Assembly (NCBI RefSeq): GCF_014205155.1
Contig: NZ_JACHMX010000001.1
Coordinates: forward strand, 7,440,001-7,504,000
Origin: Amycolatopsis umgeniensis
GTDB lineage: Bacteria; Actinomycetota; Actinomycetes; Mycobacteriales; Pseudonocardiaceae
Reading direction: 5' to 3'
Length of the DNA stretch: 64,000 nt
The notes under the pieces are model-generated. The model saw only the letters and a program-made list of their open reading frames with translations. It did no database searches and was not told the origin of the DNA. The position numbers and the translations under genes are program-made. Positions 27,144-35,896 of the stretch are shown in pieces; within the stretch, counting starts at the first letter, position 1, and every line of letters starts with the position of its first letter.

Positions 27144-27407
27144 GCAGCTCCTCCGCCAGCGCCGAGCGCCCTTGACGGGGTCCAGCATGGTCCATGCCCG
27201 GGCATTCGGCTCGTCACCCCTGGGTTTTCGGGTGAGTAAACCGACAACGGGGGTGGCGCTTCAGGCGTTCCACGGGCCCGGCGGGTAGGCTCACTGGAGT
27301 GCCCTCACCTCAGGCGCCGGCGTCGCGGCCGGATACCAAAGTGGGGGTTTTCGCTTGTGACAGGGCGTGTGACCAGGGGTTTCGGGTGAGGGAGGAGGGG
27401 AACCGGC

Positions 27408-29162
27408 ATGTCTGAAACGGCTGAACGCAATCGAGGCGAGCTGGGCGCGCCTCCCGCGGCGAAGGACAGCACCGCCCGCCCGCTGCGTGCCTGGCAGCGC
27501 CGCGCGCTGACGAAGTACCTGACGAAGAAACCGAAGGACTTCCTGGCCGTCGCGACGCCGGGCGCGGGCAAGACGGTGTTCGGTCTCCGGATCGCCGCCG
27601 AGCTGCTGAGCGACCGGACGATCGAAGCGATCACCATCGTCGCGCCGACTGAGCACCTGAAGCACCAGTGGGCCGCCTCGGCGGCGGCCGCGGGGATCGC
27701 GATCGACTCGAACTTCCGCAACGGCGCCGGCGCCACCTCGCGTGACTACCAAGGTGTCGCGGTGACGTACGCGCAGGTCGCGGCTCATCCGACGCTGCAC
27801 CGCGTGCGCACCGAGAACCGCAAGACCCTGGTCATCCTGGACGAGATCCACCACGGCGGTGACGCGAAGTCCTGGGGCGACGCGATCCGTGAGGCGTTCA
27901 CGCCCGCCGTCCGCCGTCTCGCGCTGACCGGGACCCCGTTCCGCAGCGACGACTCGCAGATCCCGTTCGTCACCTACGAGCCCGACGGTTCGGGCTTCCA
28001 GCGCAGCAAGTCCGACCATTCCTACGGTTACGCCGACGCGCTCGCCGACGGCGTCGTCCGGCCGGTCGTCTTCCTCGCCTACTCCGGCGAAGCCTCCTGG
28101 CGCACGAGCGCGGGGGAGGAGTTCACCGCGCGGCTCGGCGAGCCGCTGACGGCCGAGCAGAACGCGCGGGCCTGGCGCACGGCGCTCGACCCGGCCGGTG
28201 AGTGGGTACCGGCGGTGCTGCAGGCCGCGGACACGCGGCTCGCGCAGCTCCGCGCCAACGGCATCCCGGACGCGGGCGGCCTGGTGATCGCCACCGACCA
28301 GGATTCCGCGCGCGCCTACGCCAAGATCCTCGAGCGCCTCTCCGGCCAGACACCGACGGTCGTCCTCTCCGACGACCCCAAGGCGTCCGGGCGGATCAAG
28401 GAGTTCTCCGATTCGACCGACCGCTGGCTGGTCGCGGTCCGGATGGTGTCGGAGGGCGTCGACGTCCCGCGGCTCGCTGTCGGCGTCTACGCCACGAGCG
28501 CGTCGACCCCGTTGTTCTTCGCGCAGGCCATCGGCCGGTACGTGCGTTCGCGCAAACCGGGCGAGACGGCTTCGGTGTTCCTGCCGAGTGTGCCGGTGCT
28601 GCTGGAACTGGCCAGTGAGCTGGAGGCCCAGCGCGACCACGTGCTCGGCAAGCCGCACCGGGAAAAGGACGGCTGGGAGGACGAACTCCTCGCCCAGGCC
28701 AACCGCACCGAGGACGAGCCGGGCGAGGAAGAGAAGGCGTTCACCTCGCTGGGCGCCTCCGCCGAGCTCGACCAGGTCATCTACGACGGCAACTCCTTCG
28801 GCACCGCGGTGTTCTCCGGTTCCGACGAGGAGCAGGAGTACCTCGGCCTGCCGGGGCTGCTCGAACCGGACCAGGTCCGCGCCCTGCTGCGGAAGCGGCA
28901 GGAAGAGCAGCTCTCGGACGAGAAGCGGCGCAAGCCCAAGGCCGAAGAGGCGGCGCCGGTCGCGCGGCCGCAGTCGGTCAGCGAGCGGCTCGGCGCCCTG
29001 CGCAAGGAGCTGAACGCCCTGGTGGGCGTGATCCACCACCGGACGAGGAAGCCGCACGGCGCGATCCACAACGAACTCCGCCGGATCTGCGGCGGGCCGC
29101 CGACGGCGATGGCGACCGTCGAGCAGCTCGAAGAGCGCATCGTCACCCTCCGCACCTGGTGA
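27408..29162 (+). CDS. DEAD/DEAH-box superfamily 2 helicase
   Basis: A 584-residue ATP-dependent helicase. Motif I is VATPGAGKTVFGLRIA (about residues 49-64), motif II LDEIHHGGDAKSW, motif III RRLALTGTPFRSD, and motif VI lies in FFAQAIGRYVRSRKPG. The DEIH form places it closer to the UvrB/Ssl2/RecG-like group than to RNA DEAD-box proteins. The C-terminal third is charged (KAEEAAPVARPQSVSERLG) and may be a coiled coil. A strong GGGAGGAGGGG precedes the ATG. Single-gene actinobacterial homologues are common; the nucleic-acid substrate is unknown, with DNA repair the best guess. Confidence 0.88.
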   Translation: MSETAERNRGELGAPPAAKDSTARPLRAWQRRALTKYLTKKPKDFLAVATPGAGKTVFGLRIAAELLSDRTIEAITIVAPTEHLKHQWAASAAAAGIAIDSNFRNGAGATSRDYQGVAVTYAQVAAHPTLHRVRTENRKTLVILDEIHHGGDAKSWGDAIREAFTPAVRRLALTGTPFRSDDSQIPFVTYEPDGSGFQRSKSDHSYGYADALADGVVRPVVFLAYSGEASWRTSAGEEFTARLGEPLTAEQNARAWRTALDPAGEWVPAVLQAADTRLAQLRANGIPDAGGLVIATDQDSARAYAKILERLSGQTPTVVLSDDPKASGRIKEFSDSTDRWLVAVRMVSEGVDVPRLAVGVYATSASTPLFFAQAIGRYVRSRKPGETASVFLPSVPVLLELASELEAQRDHVLGKPHREKDGWEDELLAQANRTEDEPGEEEKAFTSLGASAELDQVIYDGNSFGTAVFSGSDEEQEYLGLPGLLEPDQVRALLRKRQEEQLSDEKRRKPKAEEAAPVARPQSVSERLGALRKELNALVGVIHHRTRKPHGAIHNELRRICGGPPTAMATVEQLEERIVTLRTW

Positions 29163-29176
29163 CGCCCCGTACCAAA

Positions 29177-29200
29177 CGCGATGAAGGCCTCTTCATCGCG
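29177..29200 (+). terminator. Terminator hairpin of the helicase gene
   Basis: CGCGATGAAG (29177-29186) and CTTCATCGCG (29191-29200) form a perfect 10-bp stem with a 4-nt loop, 14 nt after the stop codon. Confidence 0.7.
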
Positions 29201-29253
29201 TCCGGCGCGAGAGCACAGGGTCGTGAGCGCCCTAGGTACCTACCGCGGCGGTC

Positions 29254-29378
29254 GGACGACACGCGTGATCGGATGGACGACACGCGTGATCAGGCGGACG
29301 ACTCACCGCGGGACCCGGTCGTACACCGTGTCGTCCGTCCAATCACATGAGTCGTCCGTCCAATCACGCGTGTCGTCC
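29254..29378. repeat. 21-bp-pitch repeat array A
   Basis: GGACGAC occurs at 29254, 29275 and 29296, exactly 21 nt apart, and its complement GTCGTCC at 29330, 29351 and 29372, again 21 nt apart. All pairs are symmetric about 29316. The unit core is GGACGACACGCGTGATC; the last four or so bases vary. The array lies between the helicase terminator and the xylose operon leader. It shares the core ACNCGCGTGATC with arrays at 39836 and 46519. Confidence 0.85.
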
Positions 29379-29597
29379 AGCCAGTCACGCGAAACCGCTG
29401 GTTGGGTCCAGGGGCATCGGCGATCGCGCCAGTAATTCCAGGGCGATCAGCTGCGTCGTTCACCCTGAGTGAGTGGTGGCGGTCACACTGTCAACGGACC
29501 TAGACTTCGTACGTCTTGCTACGGCCACGTTGCCAAACCGTGTCCATTTGATGAGGCTTAATCGATTCAGCCGTCTTCCGCGAAACCCGTTCGGCGG
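29379..29597. other. Upstream region of the sugar ABC operon
   Basis: These bases contain no gene. GCTTAATCGATTCAGC at 29556-29571 is a 14-of-16 palindrome that could be a second regulator site. The operon promoter should lie here or just downstream, but I cannot point to convincing -35/-10 boxes. Confidence 0.4.
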
Positions 29598-29622
29598 CAT
29601 ATGTTGTCGCCCACAACATATG
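29598..29622. promoter_or_regulatory. Probable operator of the xylose-type operon
   Basis: CATATGTTGT (29598-29607) and ACAACATATG (29613-29622) form a perfect 10-bp inverted repeat around CGCCC, 62 nt before the first gene of the operon. Its AT-rich arms stand out in this genome. The ROK regulator encoded at the end of the operon is the obvious candidate to bind it. Confidence 0.6.
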
Positions 29623-29684
29623 CGCGATGGTGCGACCGGTCCGCCAGGATCGCCGCCCGCGAGCAAGATCCGGAAGGAACGAGG

Positions 29685-30818
29685 ATGCGCAGCAGAACCC
29701 TTACCCTCCTCGCCGCGACGGTGGGCGCCGGCCTGGTGCTCTCCGCCTGTGGCGCCAACACCGCGGACTCGGGCAACAGCAATTCCTCGCAGTCCGCGCC
29801 CGCCCCGGGCGGTGCCGCCGCCGGCGGCAAGGTCGGCGTCATCCTGCCGGAGACGGCCACCTCCGCGCGCTGGGAGTCCTTCGACAAGCCGTTCCTGACC
29901 AAGGCGCTCAAGGACGCGGGCTTCGACGCCGACGTCCAGAACGCGCAGGGCGACGTCCAGAAGTTCACCACGCTGGCCGACGGCATGATCGCGCAGAACG
30001 TCAAGGTCCTGATCATCGCCGCCATCAACGGCGAGGTCGGTTCGGCGGTGGCCAAGAAGGCGCAGGCCGCGGGCATCCCGACGATCGACTACGACCGCCT
30101 GAACCTCGGCGGCAGCTCCGACTACTACGTCTCGTTCGACAACGAGAAGGTCGGCCAGCTCCAGGGCCAGGGCCTCGCCGACGCGCTGAAGGACAAGAAG
30201 GGCGCCGAGGTCGTCATGATCGAGGGTGCCCCGACGGACAACAACGCGACGCTCTTCGCCAACGGCCAGAAGTCGGTCCTGCAGCCGAAGTTCGCCAGCA
30301 ACGACCTCAAGCTCGTGCGCGAACAGGCCATCGACAACTGGGACAACCAGAAGGGCGGTCAGACCTTCGAGCAGATCCTGACCGACAACAAGGGCAAGGT
30401 CGACGGCGTCGTCGCCGCGAACGACGGTCTCGCGGGCGCGGTCATCACCGTGCTGAAGAAGAACGGCCTCAACGGCAAGGTCCCGGTCACCGGCCAGGAC
30501 GCCACCGCGGACGGCCTCATGGCGATCCTGCGCGGCGACCAGTACATGACCGTCTTCAAGCCCATCAAGGAAGAGGCCGAGGCCGCGGCGAAGCTCGCCG
30601 TCCTGCTGGCCAAGGGCGACAAGGCGGGCGCCGACGCGCTGGCCACCGGCAAGGCCAAGGACCCGAAGGGCAACCGCGAGGTCAAGTCCGTGCTCCTCGA
30701 GCCGAAGCTGACCACCAAGGAAGGCGTCAAGGAGGTCGTGACGCAGGGCTACGTCAAGGCGGCCGAGATCTGCGGCGGCGACCTGGCGGCGGCGTGCACG
30801 CAGCTCGGTATCTCCTGA
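29685..30818 (+). CDS. xylF: Sugar ABC transporter substrate-binding lipoprotein, XylF-like
   Basis: A 377-residue lipoprotein starting at ATG 29685 (GGAAGGAACGAGG upstream) with lipobox LSACGA. The mature protein is a type-1 periplasmic-binding fold: VGVILPETATSARWESFDKP at the start and VPVTGQDATADGLMAILRGD with MTVFKPIKEE near the end, the region that contacts D-xylose in XylF proteins. ATPase, permease and ROK regulator genes follow in the usual xylFGH order. D-xylose is the favoured substrate from family resemblance, but another pentose is possible. Confidence 0.85.
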   Translation: MRSRTLTLLAATVGAGLVLSACGANTADSGNSNSSQSAPAPGGAAAGGKVGVILPETATSARWESFDKPFLTKALKDAGFDADVQNAQGDVQKFTTLADGMIAQNVKVLIIAAINGEVGSAVAKKAQAAGIPTIDYDRLNLGGSSDYYVSFDNEKVGQLQGQGLADALKDKKGAEVVMIEGAPTDNNATLFANGQKSVLQPKFASNDLKLVREQAIDNWDNQKGGQTFEQILTDNKGKVDGVVAANDGLAGAVITVLKKNGLNGKVPVTGQDATADGLMAILRGDQYMTVFKPIKEEAEAAAKLAVLLAKGDKAGADALATGKAKDPKGNREVKSVLLEPKLTTKEGVKEVVTQGYVKAAEICGGDLAAACTQLGIS

Positions 30819-30906
30819 CCCGTTAAATCCAGACGACCGGGCCGGGGCGTACTCCCGACAGCGCGCCCCGGCCCGGTTCCCACCCGGGAGAATTCGAGAA
30901 ACCCCC

Positions 30907-31680
30907 ATGAGCGAACCCATCCTCGAACTGAAGCAGCTGAACAAGAGCTTCGGGCCGGTCCACGTCCTCCACGACGTGGACTTCAACGTGCGCGCCGGTG
31001 AGGTCACCGCGCTCGTCGGCGACAACGGTGCCGGCAAGTCCACTTTGGTCAAGTCGATCGCCGGCATCCACGGCTACGACTCGGGCACGGTGAAGTTCCA
31101 GGGCGAACAGGTGCACATCCACGGCCCGCGTGACGCCGCGGATCTGGGGATCGAGGTCGTCTACCAGGACCTCGCCCTCGCCGAGAACCTCGACATCGTG
31201 CAGAACATGTTCCTCGGCCGGGAACGCGGCAGCAAATGGCTGCTCGACGAGGCCAGCATGGAGAAGGCCGCCCGCGAGACCCTCGCCTCGCTTTCGGTCC
31301 GCACCGTGAAGTCCGTCCGCACACCGGTTTCGGCCCTCTCGGGTGGGCAGCGGCAGACCGTCGCGATCGCCAAGTCCGTGCTGTGGGACTCGAAGGTGGT
31401 CCTGCTCGACGAGCCGACCGCCGCGCTCGGTGTCGCGCAGACCCGTCAGGTGCTCGACCTCGTCCGCCGCCTCGCGGAACAGGGCCTCGGAGTGGTGCTG
31501 ATCAGCCACAACATGGCCGACGTCTTCGAGGTCGCCGACCGGATCGCGGTGCTCTACCTCGGCCGTCTCGTCGCCGAGGTGCACACCAAGGACGTCACCC
31601 ACGGCCAGGTCGTGGAACTGATCACCGCCGGCCGCTCCGGCGACCTCGGCCTTGCCCGCCCCGAAGCCGCCGTCCTGTGA
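30907..31680 (+). CDS. xylG: Sugar ABC transporter ATP-binding protein, XylG-like
   Basis: A 257-residue single-domain ATPase, half the length of the duplicated E. coli XylG, as is normal in actinomycete versions. Motifs are Walker A GDNGAGKST, signature ALSGGQRQTVAIAKSV, Walker B KVVLLDEPTAALGV and the switch region VVLISHNMADVF. GGVxxQ-type Q-loop sequence is EVVYQDLALAENLDIVQNMF. Its TGA may overlap the next gene's alternative GTG start (31677-31680). Confidence 0.9.
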   Translation: MSEPILELKQLNKSFGPVHVLHDVDFNVRAGEVTALVGDNGAGKSTLVKSIAGIHGYDSGTVKFQGEQVHIHGPRDAADLGIEVVYQDLALAENLDIVQNMFLGRERGSKWLLDEASMEKAARETLASLSVRTVKSVRTPVSALSGGQRQTVAIAKSVLWDSKVVLLDEPTAALGVAQTRQVLDLVRRLAEQGLGVVLISHNMADVFEVADRIAVLYLGRLVAEVHTKDVTHGQVVELITAGRSGDLGLARPEAAVL

Positions 31681-31697
31681 GTGAGAAAGAACCGGAA

Positions 31698-33158
31698 ATG
31701 ACTGAGACACCTGCAAAGCCCGCCTCGCCGGAGGGGGGCAAGTCGGCGGCCTCCGCGCTCAACCCGTCGGCGGCCATCACGGACTTCGGCATCGACACGA
31801 CATCGATGTCAACGGGTGAGGCGATCGGCGACTACTTCTCCCGGCTCAAGGCGGGACAGCTGGGTTCGCTGCCCGCGCTGCTCGGCCTGCTCGTACTGGT
31901 GATCGTGTTCGCCTCGCTGTCGGACACCTTCCTGACGATGAACAACATCGCGAACCTGATGGCGCAGGGCGCCGGCAAGGCGATCATCGCGATGGGCATC
32001 GTGTTCGTGCTGCTGCTCGGCGAGATCGACCTGTCCGCGGGCACCGCGTCCGGCGTGACCGCCGCCGTCCTCGCGATGCACTACGTGCGCAACGGAAACC
32101 TGTTGGGCGGTATGGGGAACGGCGTGTTCATCACGTTCCTCGTGGTGCTCGCGATCGCCGGTCTGCTCGGGGTGATCCTGCGGATCTGGGCGGGTGTCGG
32201 GTTCGCCGTGCTCGCCATCGCGCTGGTGCTGTCGGGAACGGCCGCCAACCCGTGGATCGAGATCGTGCTCGCGATCAGCGTCGGCGGCGCGATCGGTGTC
32301 CTCACCGGTTTCCTCGTCTCCAAGATCGGTATGCCGTCGTTCGTCGTGACGCTGGCGCTCTTCCTCGCCTGGCAAGGTGTCATCCTCCAGTTCATCGGTG
32401 AGGGCGGCACGCTCGGCATCAGCACCTCGGACGTGCTGTTCAAGGTCGCCAACGGCAATCTGTCCACTTTGGGCAGCTGGATCCTCTTCCTGGTCTTCGC
32501 GGGTGGTTTCGCCGCGGTGAGCCTCGGTCAGCACTTCTCGCGGCTCAAGCGCGGACTGGTCACCCAGCCGACACCGATGGTGCTGTTCAAGGTCGGCGCG
32601 ATCGGCGTGGTCGCCGCGATCGCGACGTACCTGCTGACGCTGAACCGCGCGCCCAACCCGAACATCGTGATCTCGGGTGTCCCGTACGTCGTGCCGATCG
32701 TGCTCACGCTGCTGGTGCTCGGCACCTACGTGCTCAACCGCACGCAGTACGGCCGCCACATCTACGCCGTCGGTGGCAACCGCGAGGCGGCCCGCCGCGC
32801 CGGTATCAACGTCGAGAAGATCCGCGCTTCGGTGTTCGTCATCTGCTCCGCGGTGGCGGCGGTCGGCGCGATCGTCTACTCGTCGAAGGTCGGTTCGGTC
32901 GACCCGCAGGCCGGTGGCCTCAACACGCTGCTGTTCGCGGTCGGTGCCGCCGTCATCGGTGGTACGTCGCTGTTCGGCGGCAAGGGCCGGGTCGTCGACG
33001 CGGTGATCGGTGGGCTCGTCCTCGCGGTCGTCGAGAACGCGCTGGGCCTGCTGAAGCAGTCGGCGGCGGTGGTCAACATCGTCACCGGTCTGGTGCTGCT
33101 GCTCGCGGCAACGGTGGACGCGCTGTCCCGGCGCCGCGCGGCTGCGTCGCCGCGCTGA
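31698..33158 (+). CDS. xylH: Sugar ABC transporter permease, XylH-like
   Basis: A 486-residue membrane protein with ten or so hydrophobic segments. It starts at ATG 31698; GTG 31677, overlapping the previous stop, is an in-frame alternative adding seven residues. A hydrophilic N-terminal region of about 55 residues precedes the first helix. GIVFVLLLGEIDLSAGTASG, KIGMPSFVVTLALFLAWQGV and AVGGNREAARRAGINVEKIR are typical of ribose/xylose permeases (BPD_transp_2). It is longer than the usual 390 residues, the extra length being the N-terminus and a central loop near residue 280. Confidence 0.9.
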   Translation: MTETPAKPASPEGGKSAASALNPSAAITDFGIDTTSMSTGEAIGDYFSRLKAGQLGSLPALLGLLVLVIVFASLSDTFLTMNNIANLMAQGAGKAIIAMGIVFVLLLGEIDLSAGTASGVTAAVLAMHYVRNGNLLGGMGNGVFITFLVVLAIAGLLGVILRIWAGVGFAVLAIALVLSGTAANPWIEIVLAISVGGAIGVLTGFLVSKIGMPSFVVTLALFLAWQGVILQFIGEGGTLGISTSDVLFKVANGNLSTLGSWILFLVFAGGFAAVSLGQHFSRLKRGLVTQPTPMVLFKVGAIGVVAAIATYLLTLNRAPNPNIVISGVPYVVPIVLTLLVLGTYVLNRTQYGRHIYAVGGNREAARRAGINVEKIRASVFVICSAVAAVGAIVYSSKVGSVDPQAGGLNTLLFAVGAAVIGGTSLFGGKGRVVDAVIGGLVLAVVENALGLLKQSAAVVNIVTGLVLLLAATVDALSRRRAAASPR

Positions 33159-33169
33159 GTCCGCATGGA

Positions 33170-34351
33170 ATGATGAAGTCCGTGACCAGCACACCCGTTG
33201 CACGACCAGACGAGGTGCGCAGGCACAACCGCACGACCCTGCTCCGGTTGCTGCACGTCAGCGGCCCGAGCACCAGGGCGACCCTGGCCACCGAGCTGGG
33301 GCTCAACCGCAGCACCATCAAGACCCTCGTCGACGGCCTCGCGGAAGCGGGCGTCGTCGAGGAGAGGGTCCCGAGGCCGGGACGAGGGGCGGGCCGCCCC
33401 TCGCTCCTGGTCCTGCCGCAGCCGCACGCGGCGGTGGTGCTCGCGGTCGACCTCCAGGTCGAACACGTGGCGATCGCGCTGGTCGGGTTCGGTGGCCAGA
33501 TCCTCGGGCGCAACAGCTGGAACCTCCGCGGCCGGATGCGGGAGGCCGACGAGGTGATCACGCACGTGATCGAGTCGACCACCATGCTGGCGGGCGACCT
33601 CGGCGTCCAGCCGATCGGCGTGGGGGTGTCCGTGCCCGGCGTCGTCCGCCGGGCGGACGGGCACGTCCACGAGGCGCCCAACCTGCGCTGGACCGACGTG
33701 GCGCTCGGGGAACGGCTGGGCGGTGTGCTGCGCGTTCCCGTCCTGGTCGGCAACGACGCCGAACTCGGCGCCATCGCCGAACACCTGCGCGGTGCCGCGC
33801 GGGGCTCCTCCGACGCCGTGTACGTCTCCGCCGACGTCGGTGTCGGGGGAGGGATCATCGCGGACGGCTCGTCGCTGCGCGGCGGCTCCGGGTACGTCGG
33901 CGAGATCGGGCACATGGCGATCCGCCCCGGCGGCCGTCCCTGCTACTGCGGGTCCAGCGGCTGCTGGGAGACCGAGGTCGGCGAGGCGGCCCTGTGCCGC
34001 GCGCTCGATCTGCCCGAGGACACCCCGCGCGGCGCGATCCTGTTCGAACTGCGCGAACTGGGCCGGGATCCGCACGCGGCCGAGGAGCGGCTCTCCGAGT
34101 TCGCGGAATGGCTGACGCTGGGCCTGGTGAACGTGGTCAACCTGCTCGGCCCGCAGCTGGTCGTGCTGGGCGACCTGCTCACCGTGCTGCCCGATTCGGT
34201 CGTGCGCTCGGTGGCGGCCGAGGTCCGGCGGCGGAGTCTCGTCAGCCGCGCCGTCGGCGGGACTCAGATCGTGAGTTCGGCACTCGGCGCGGACGTGAAG
34301 CTGCTGGGCGCGGCAGAGGCGGCCTTCGAGATGATCCTGGACACGGTCTAG
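33170..34351 (+). CDS. ROK-family transcriptional regulator, XylR/NagC type
   Basis: A 393-residue regulator. The N-terminal helix-turn-helix lies in GPSTRATLATELGLNRSTIK (about residues 30-55), and the ROK sugar-kinase-like domain follows. The zinc motif GGRPCYCGSSGCWETEVG is present, and the sugar-binding EIGHMAIRPGG matches the family. It lacks a convincing ATP-binding kinase loop, as regulators do. It begins 12 nt after xylH, so it is the last gene of the operon and probably represses it through the repeat at 29598-29622. The start could be ATG 33170, ATG 33173 or GTG 33182. Its end overlaps the convergent TetR gene by 4 nt. Confidence 0.9.
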   Translation: MMKSVTSTPVARPDEVRRHNRTTLLRLLHVSGPSTRATLATELGLNRSTIKTLVDGLAEAGVVEERVPRPGRGAGRPSLLVLPQPHAAVVLAVDLQVEHVAIALVGFGGQILGRNSWNLRGRMREADEVITHVIESTTMLAGDLGVQPIGVGVSVPGVVRRADGHVHEAPNLRWTDVALGERLGGVLRVPVLVGNDAELGAIAEHLRGAARGSSDAVYVSADVGVGGGIIADGSSLRGGSGYVGEIGHMAIRPGGRPCYCGSSGCWETEVGEAALCRALDLPEDTPRGAILFELRELGRDPHAAEERLSEFAEWLTLGLVNVVNLLGPQLVVLGDLLTVLPDSVVRSVAAEVRRRSLVSRAVGGTQIVSSALGADVKLLGAAEAAFEMILDTV

Positions 34352-34947
34352 GTCCGCAGGAGACCGGAGAGCAGGGCCACCAGAGCGGCGAGGGACTTCT
34401 CCTTCGCCGCTTCGGGGTCTTCGGCGTGCGCGATCATCAGCGCGGCCTCCGCGCAGGCGCTCAGCACCAATTGCGCCAGCTCCGGGATCGGCGCCGCGAC
34501 CAGCCGCCCCTCCGCGGCGACGGACTCCAGGATCTCCGTGATCAGGCCCAGTCCGTACCGGTTCTCCAGTTCGCGCCATTCCGGCCAGCCGAGGACGGAG
34601 ATGGCGTCGGTGAGCGAGATCCGCACCACCTCGGGCCGAAGGCACAGGTCGAGGAAGCGGCTCAGCGCGCCGAGCGCCGCCGCCCACGGGTCGTCAGCCG
34701 AGCGCAGGACGTCCTGGAGCTCCTCGGTGATCTCCGTTTCGATCTGCTCGATCACGGCGCGGAACAGCCCCTGCTTGTCCCCGAAGTGGTGGTACAGCGC
34801 GCCCCGGGTGACGCCTGCCTCGCGGACGATCTCGTCGGCGGGGACGGCGGCGTAGCCCGGGTCGGCGAACAACTTCCGCGCCGCGGTGATCAGCGCGGCC
34901 TGCGTCGTCTGCGATCGTTCGGTCTGGCTACGTCGTGGCGTGGGCAC
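34348..34947 (-). CDS. TetR-family transcriptional regulator
   Basis: A 199-residue repressor. The DNA-binding domain is near the N-terminus: AALITAARKLFADPGYAAVP then ADEIVREAGVTRGALYHHFG, a textbook TetR helix-turn-helix. The C-terminal domain is of a type common in actinomycetes (DAISVLGWPEWRELENRYGL). It overlaps the upstream hydrolase gene by 20 nt, so the two form an operon. The palindrome at 35800-35820 in front of the hydrolase is a likely autoregulatory operator. The inducer is unknown. Confidence 0.9.
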   Translation of the reverse strand: MPTPRRSQTERSQTTQAALITAARKLFADPGYAAVPADEIVREAGVTRGALYHHFGDKQGLFRAVIEQIETEITEELQDVLRSADDPWAAALGALSRFLDLCLRPEVVRISLTDAISVLGWPEWRELENRYGLGLITEILESVAAEGRLVAAPIPELAQLVLSACAEAALMIAHAEDPEAAKEKSLAALVALLSGLLRT

Positions 34948-35791
34948 GCAGGAATTCCACCACCATGCCGCTCAGCCGCTCCGGCTGGTCCTCCGGCACG
35001 AAGGTGTACGAGTCCTCGATCGTCTTCAGTTCGGCGTCGGGCAGGACATCCGCGAGCTTGCGGCCCAGCCACAGCGGGAAGTGCCGGTCCTCGGGCGCCC
35101 AGACCAGCAGCACCGGCTTCTCGAACGCGGGCAGCCGCTCGGCCGCTGTCAGCGTGTAGCGCTTGTCGATGCCCGCCATGAAGCGGCGCAGGTCGTCGCG
35201 GATCTCCGGGCTCCGCCTGCTGGGCAGCAGGTAGGCGTCGAGGATGTGGCCGGGCACCGGATGCTTGATCGCCCAGACGAAGTTCGTGGCCTTCAGCAGC
35301 GCCTTGGAGCGCATCACCTGCACGAGCGACCAGGTACCGCCGGGGATCCGCGCCAGCGGGCTCAGCGCCGCGAACATCGGCGGCAGGAATCGTTCGAAGG
35401 AGTCCGACGGCGTCAGCACGACGCGGCTCACCCGCTCCGGCGACGTGGTCATGAGCAGTTGCGTGAGCGCGCCGCCGGTGTCGTTCGCGACCACGGTGAC
35501 GTCGGTCAGGTCGAGCACTTCGAGGAACCGCGCGATGAGCGCGGCGACCCCCGGCGGGCTCAGGTCGGCGCCGGGGACCGGGATCTCGTGCGAGCCCAGC
35601 GGCCAGTCCGGGGTCAGGCAGCGGAAGCCCGCGTCGGCGACCGCGGGGGCCACCTTGCGCCAGAGCAGGCCGTTGGTCAGCAGTCCGTGCACGAAGACCA
35701 CGGGTGGGCCTTCGCCGCGGTCGCGGTAGCGGATACGGGCGCCGCCGAGGTCCACCTCGTGCGTCTCGCCCAGGAGAGCGCTGGTCGTCAT
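34928..35791 (-). CDS. Alpha/beta hydrolase
   Basis: A 287-residue alpha/beta-fold enzyme starting at ATG 35791; an upstream in-frame ATG at 35833 would extend through the operator and is rejected. The oxyanion sequence is PPVVFVHGLLTNGLLWRKVA. The nucleophile region reads VVANDTGGALTQLL, where aspartate replaces the usual serine, as in haloalkane dehalogenases and epoxide hydrolases. The late VLLVWAPEDRHFPLWLGRKL carries the acid, though the final histidine is not obvious in the C-terminal EDSYTFVPEDQPERL. The substrate is unknown; TetR control suggests a xenobiotic or signal molecule. Confidence 0.85.
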   Translation of the reverse strand: MTTSALLGETHEVDLGGARIRYRDRGEGPPVVFVHGLLTNGLLWRKVAPAVADAGFRCLTPDWPLGSHEIPVPGADLSPPGVAALIARFLEVLDLTDVTVVANDTGGALTQLLMTTSPERVSRVVLTPSDSFERFLPPMFAALSPLARIPGGTWSLVQVMRSKALLKATNFVWAIKHPVPGHILDAYLLPSRRSPEIRDDLRRFMAGIDKRYTLTAAERLPAFEKPVLLVWAPEDRHFPLWLGRKLADVLPDAELKTIEDSYTFVPEDQPERLSGMVVEFLRAHATT

Positions 35792-35799
35792 GATGACTA

Positions 35800-35820
35800 A
35801 CATACATGCTGTATGTATGT
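35800..35820. promoter_or_regulatory. Probable TetR operator
   Basis: ACATACAT (35800-35807) and ATGTATGT (35813-35820) form a perfect 8-bp inverted repeat around GCTGT, starting 9 nt upstream of the hydrolase ATG. Its position covers the expected promoter and start region of the hydrolase-TetR operon. Confidence 0.7.
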
Positions 35821-35839
35821 TTTTATAGGCCAAAAACAG

Positions 35840-35876
35840 GGCGGCCGGCTCTCTCCCTGGGGAGTAGCCGGCCGCC
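35840..35876 (-). terminator. Intrinsic terminator of the DUF7455 gene
   Basis: GGCGGCCGGCT (35840-35850) and AGCCGGCCGCC (35866-35876) pair perfectly over 11 bp. Read on the minus strand the stem is followed by CTGTTTTTGG, a rare U-tract in this genome. Confidence 0.8.
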
Positions 35877-35896
35877 GGTGGTCGTGGACTGGTGGA

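Noticed and set aside
27408..29162. The helicase as part of an anti-phage defence system
   Set aside because: It stands alone, with no nuclease, methyltransferase or other defence partner next to it.
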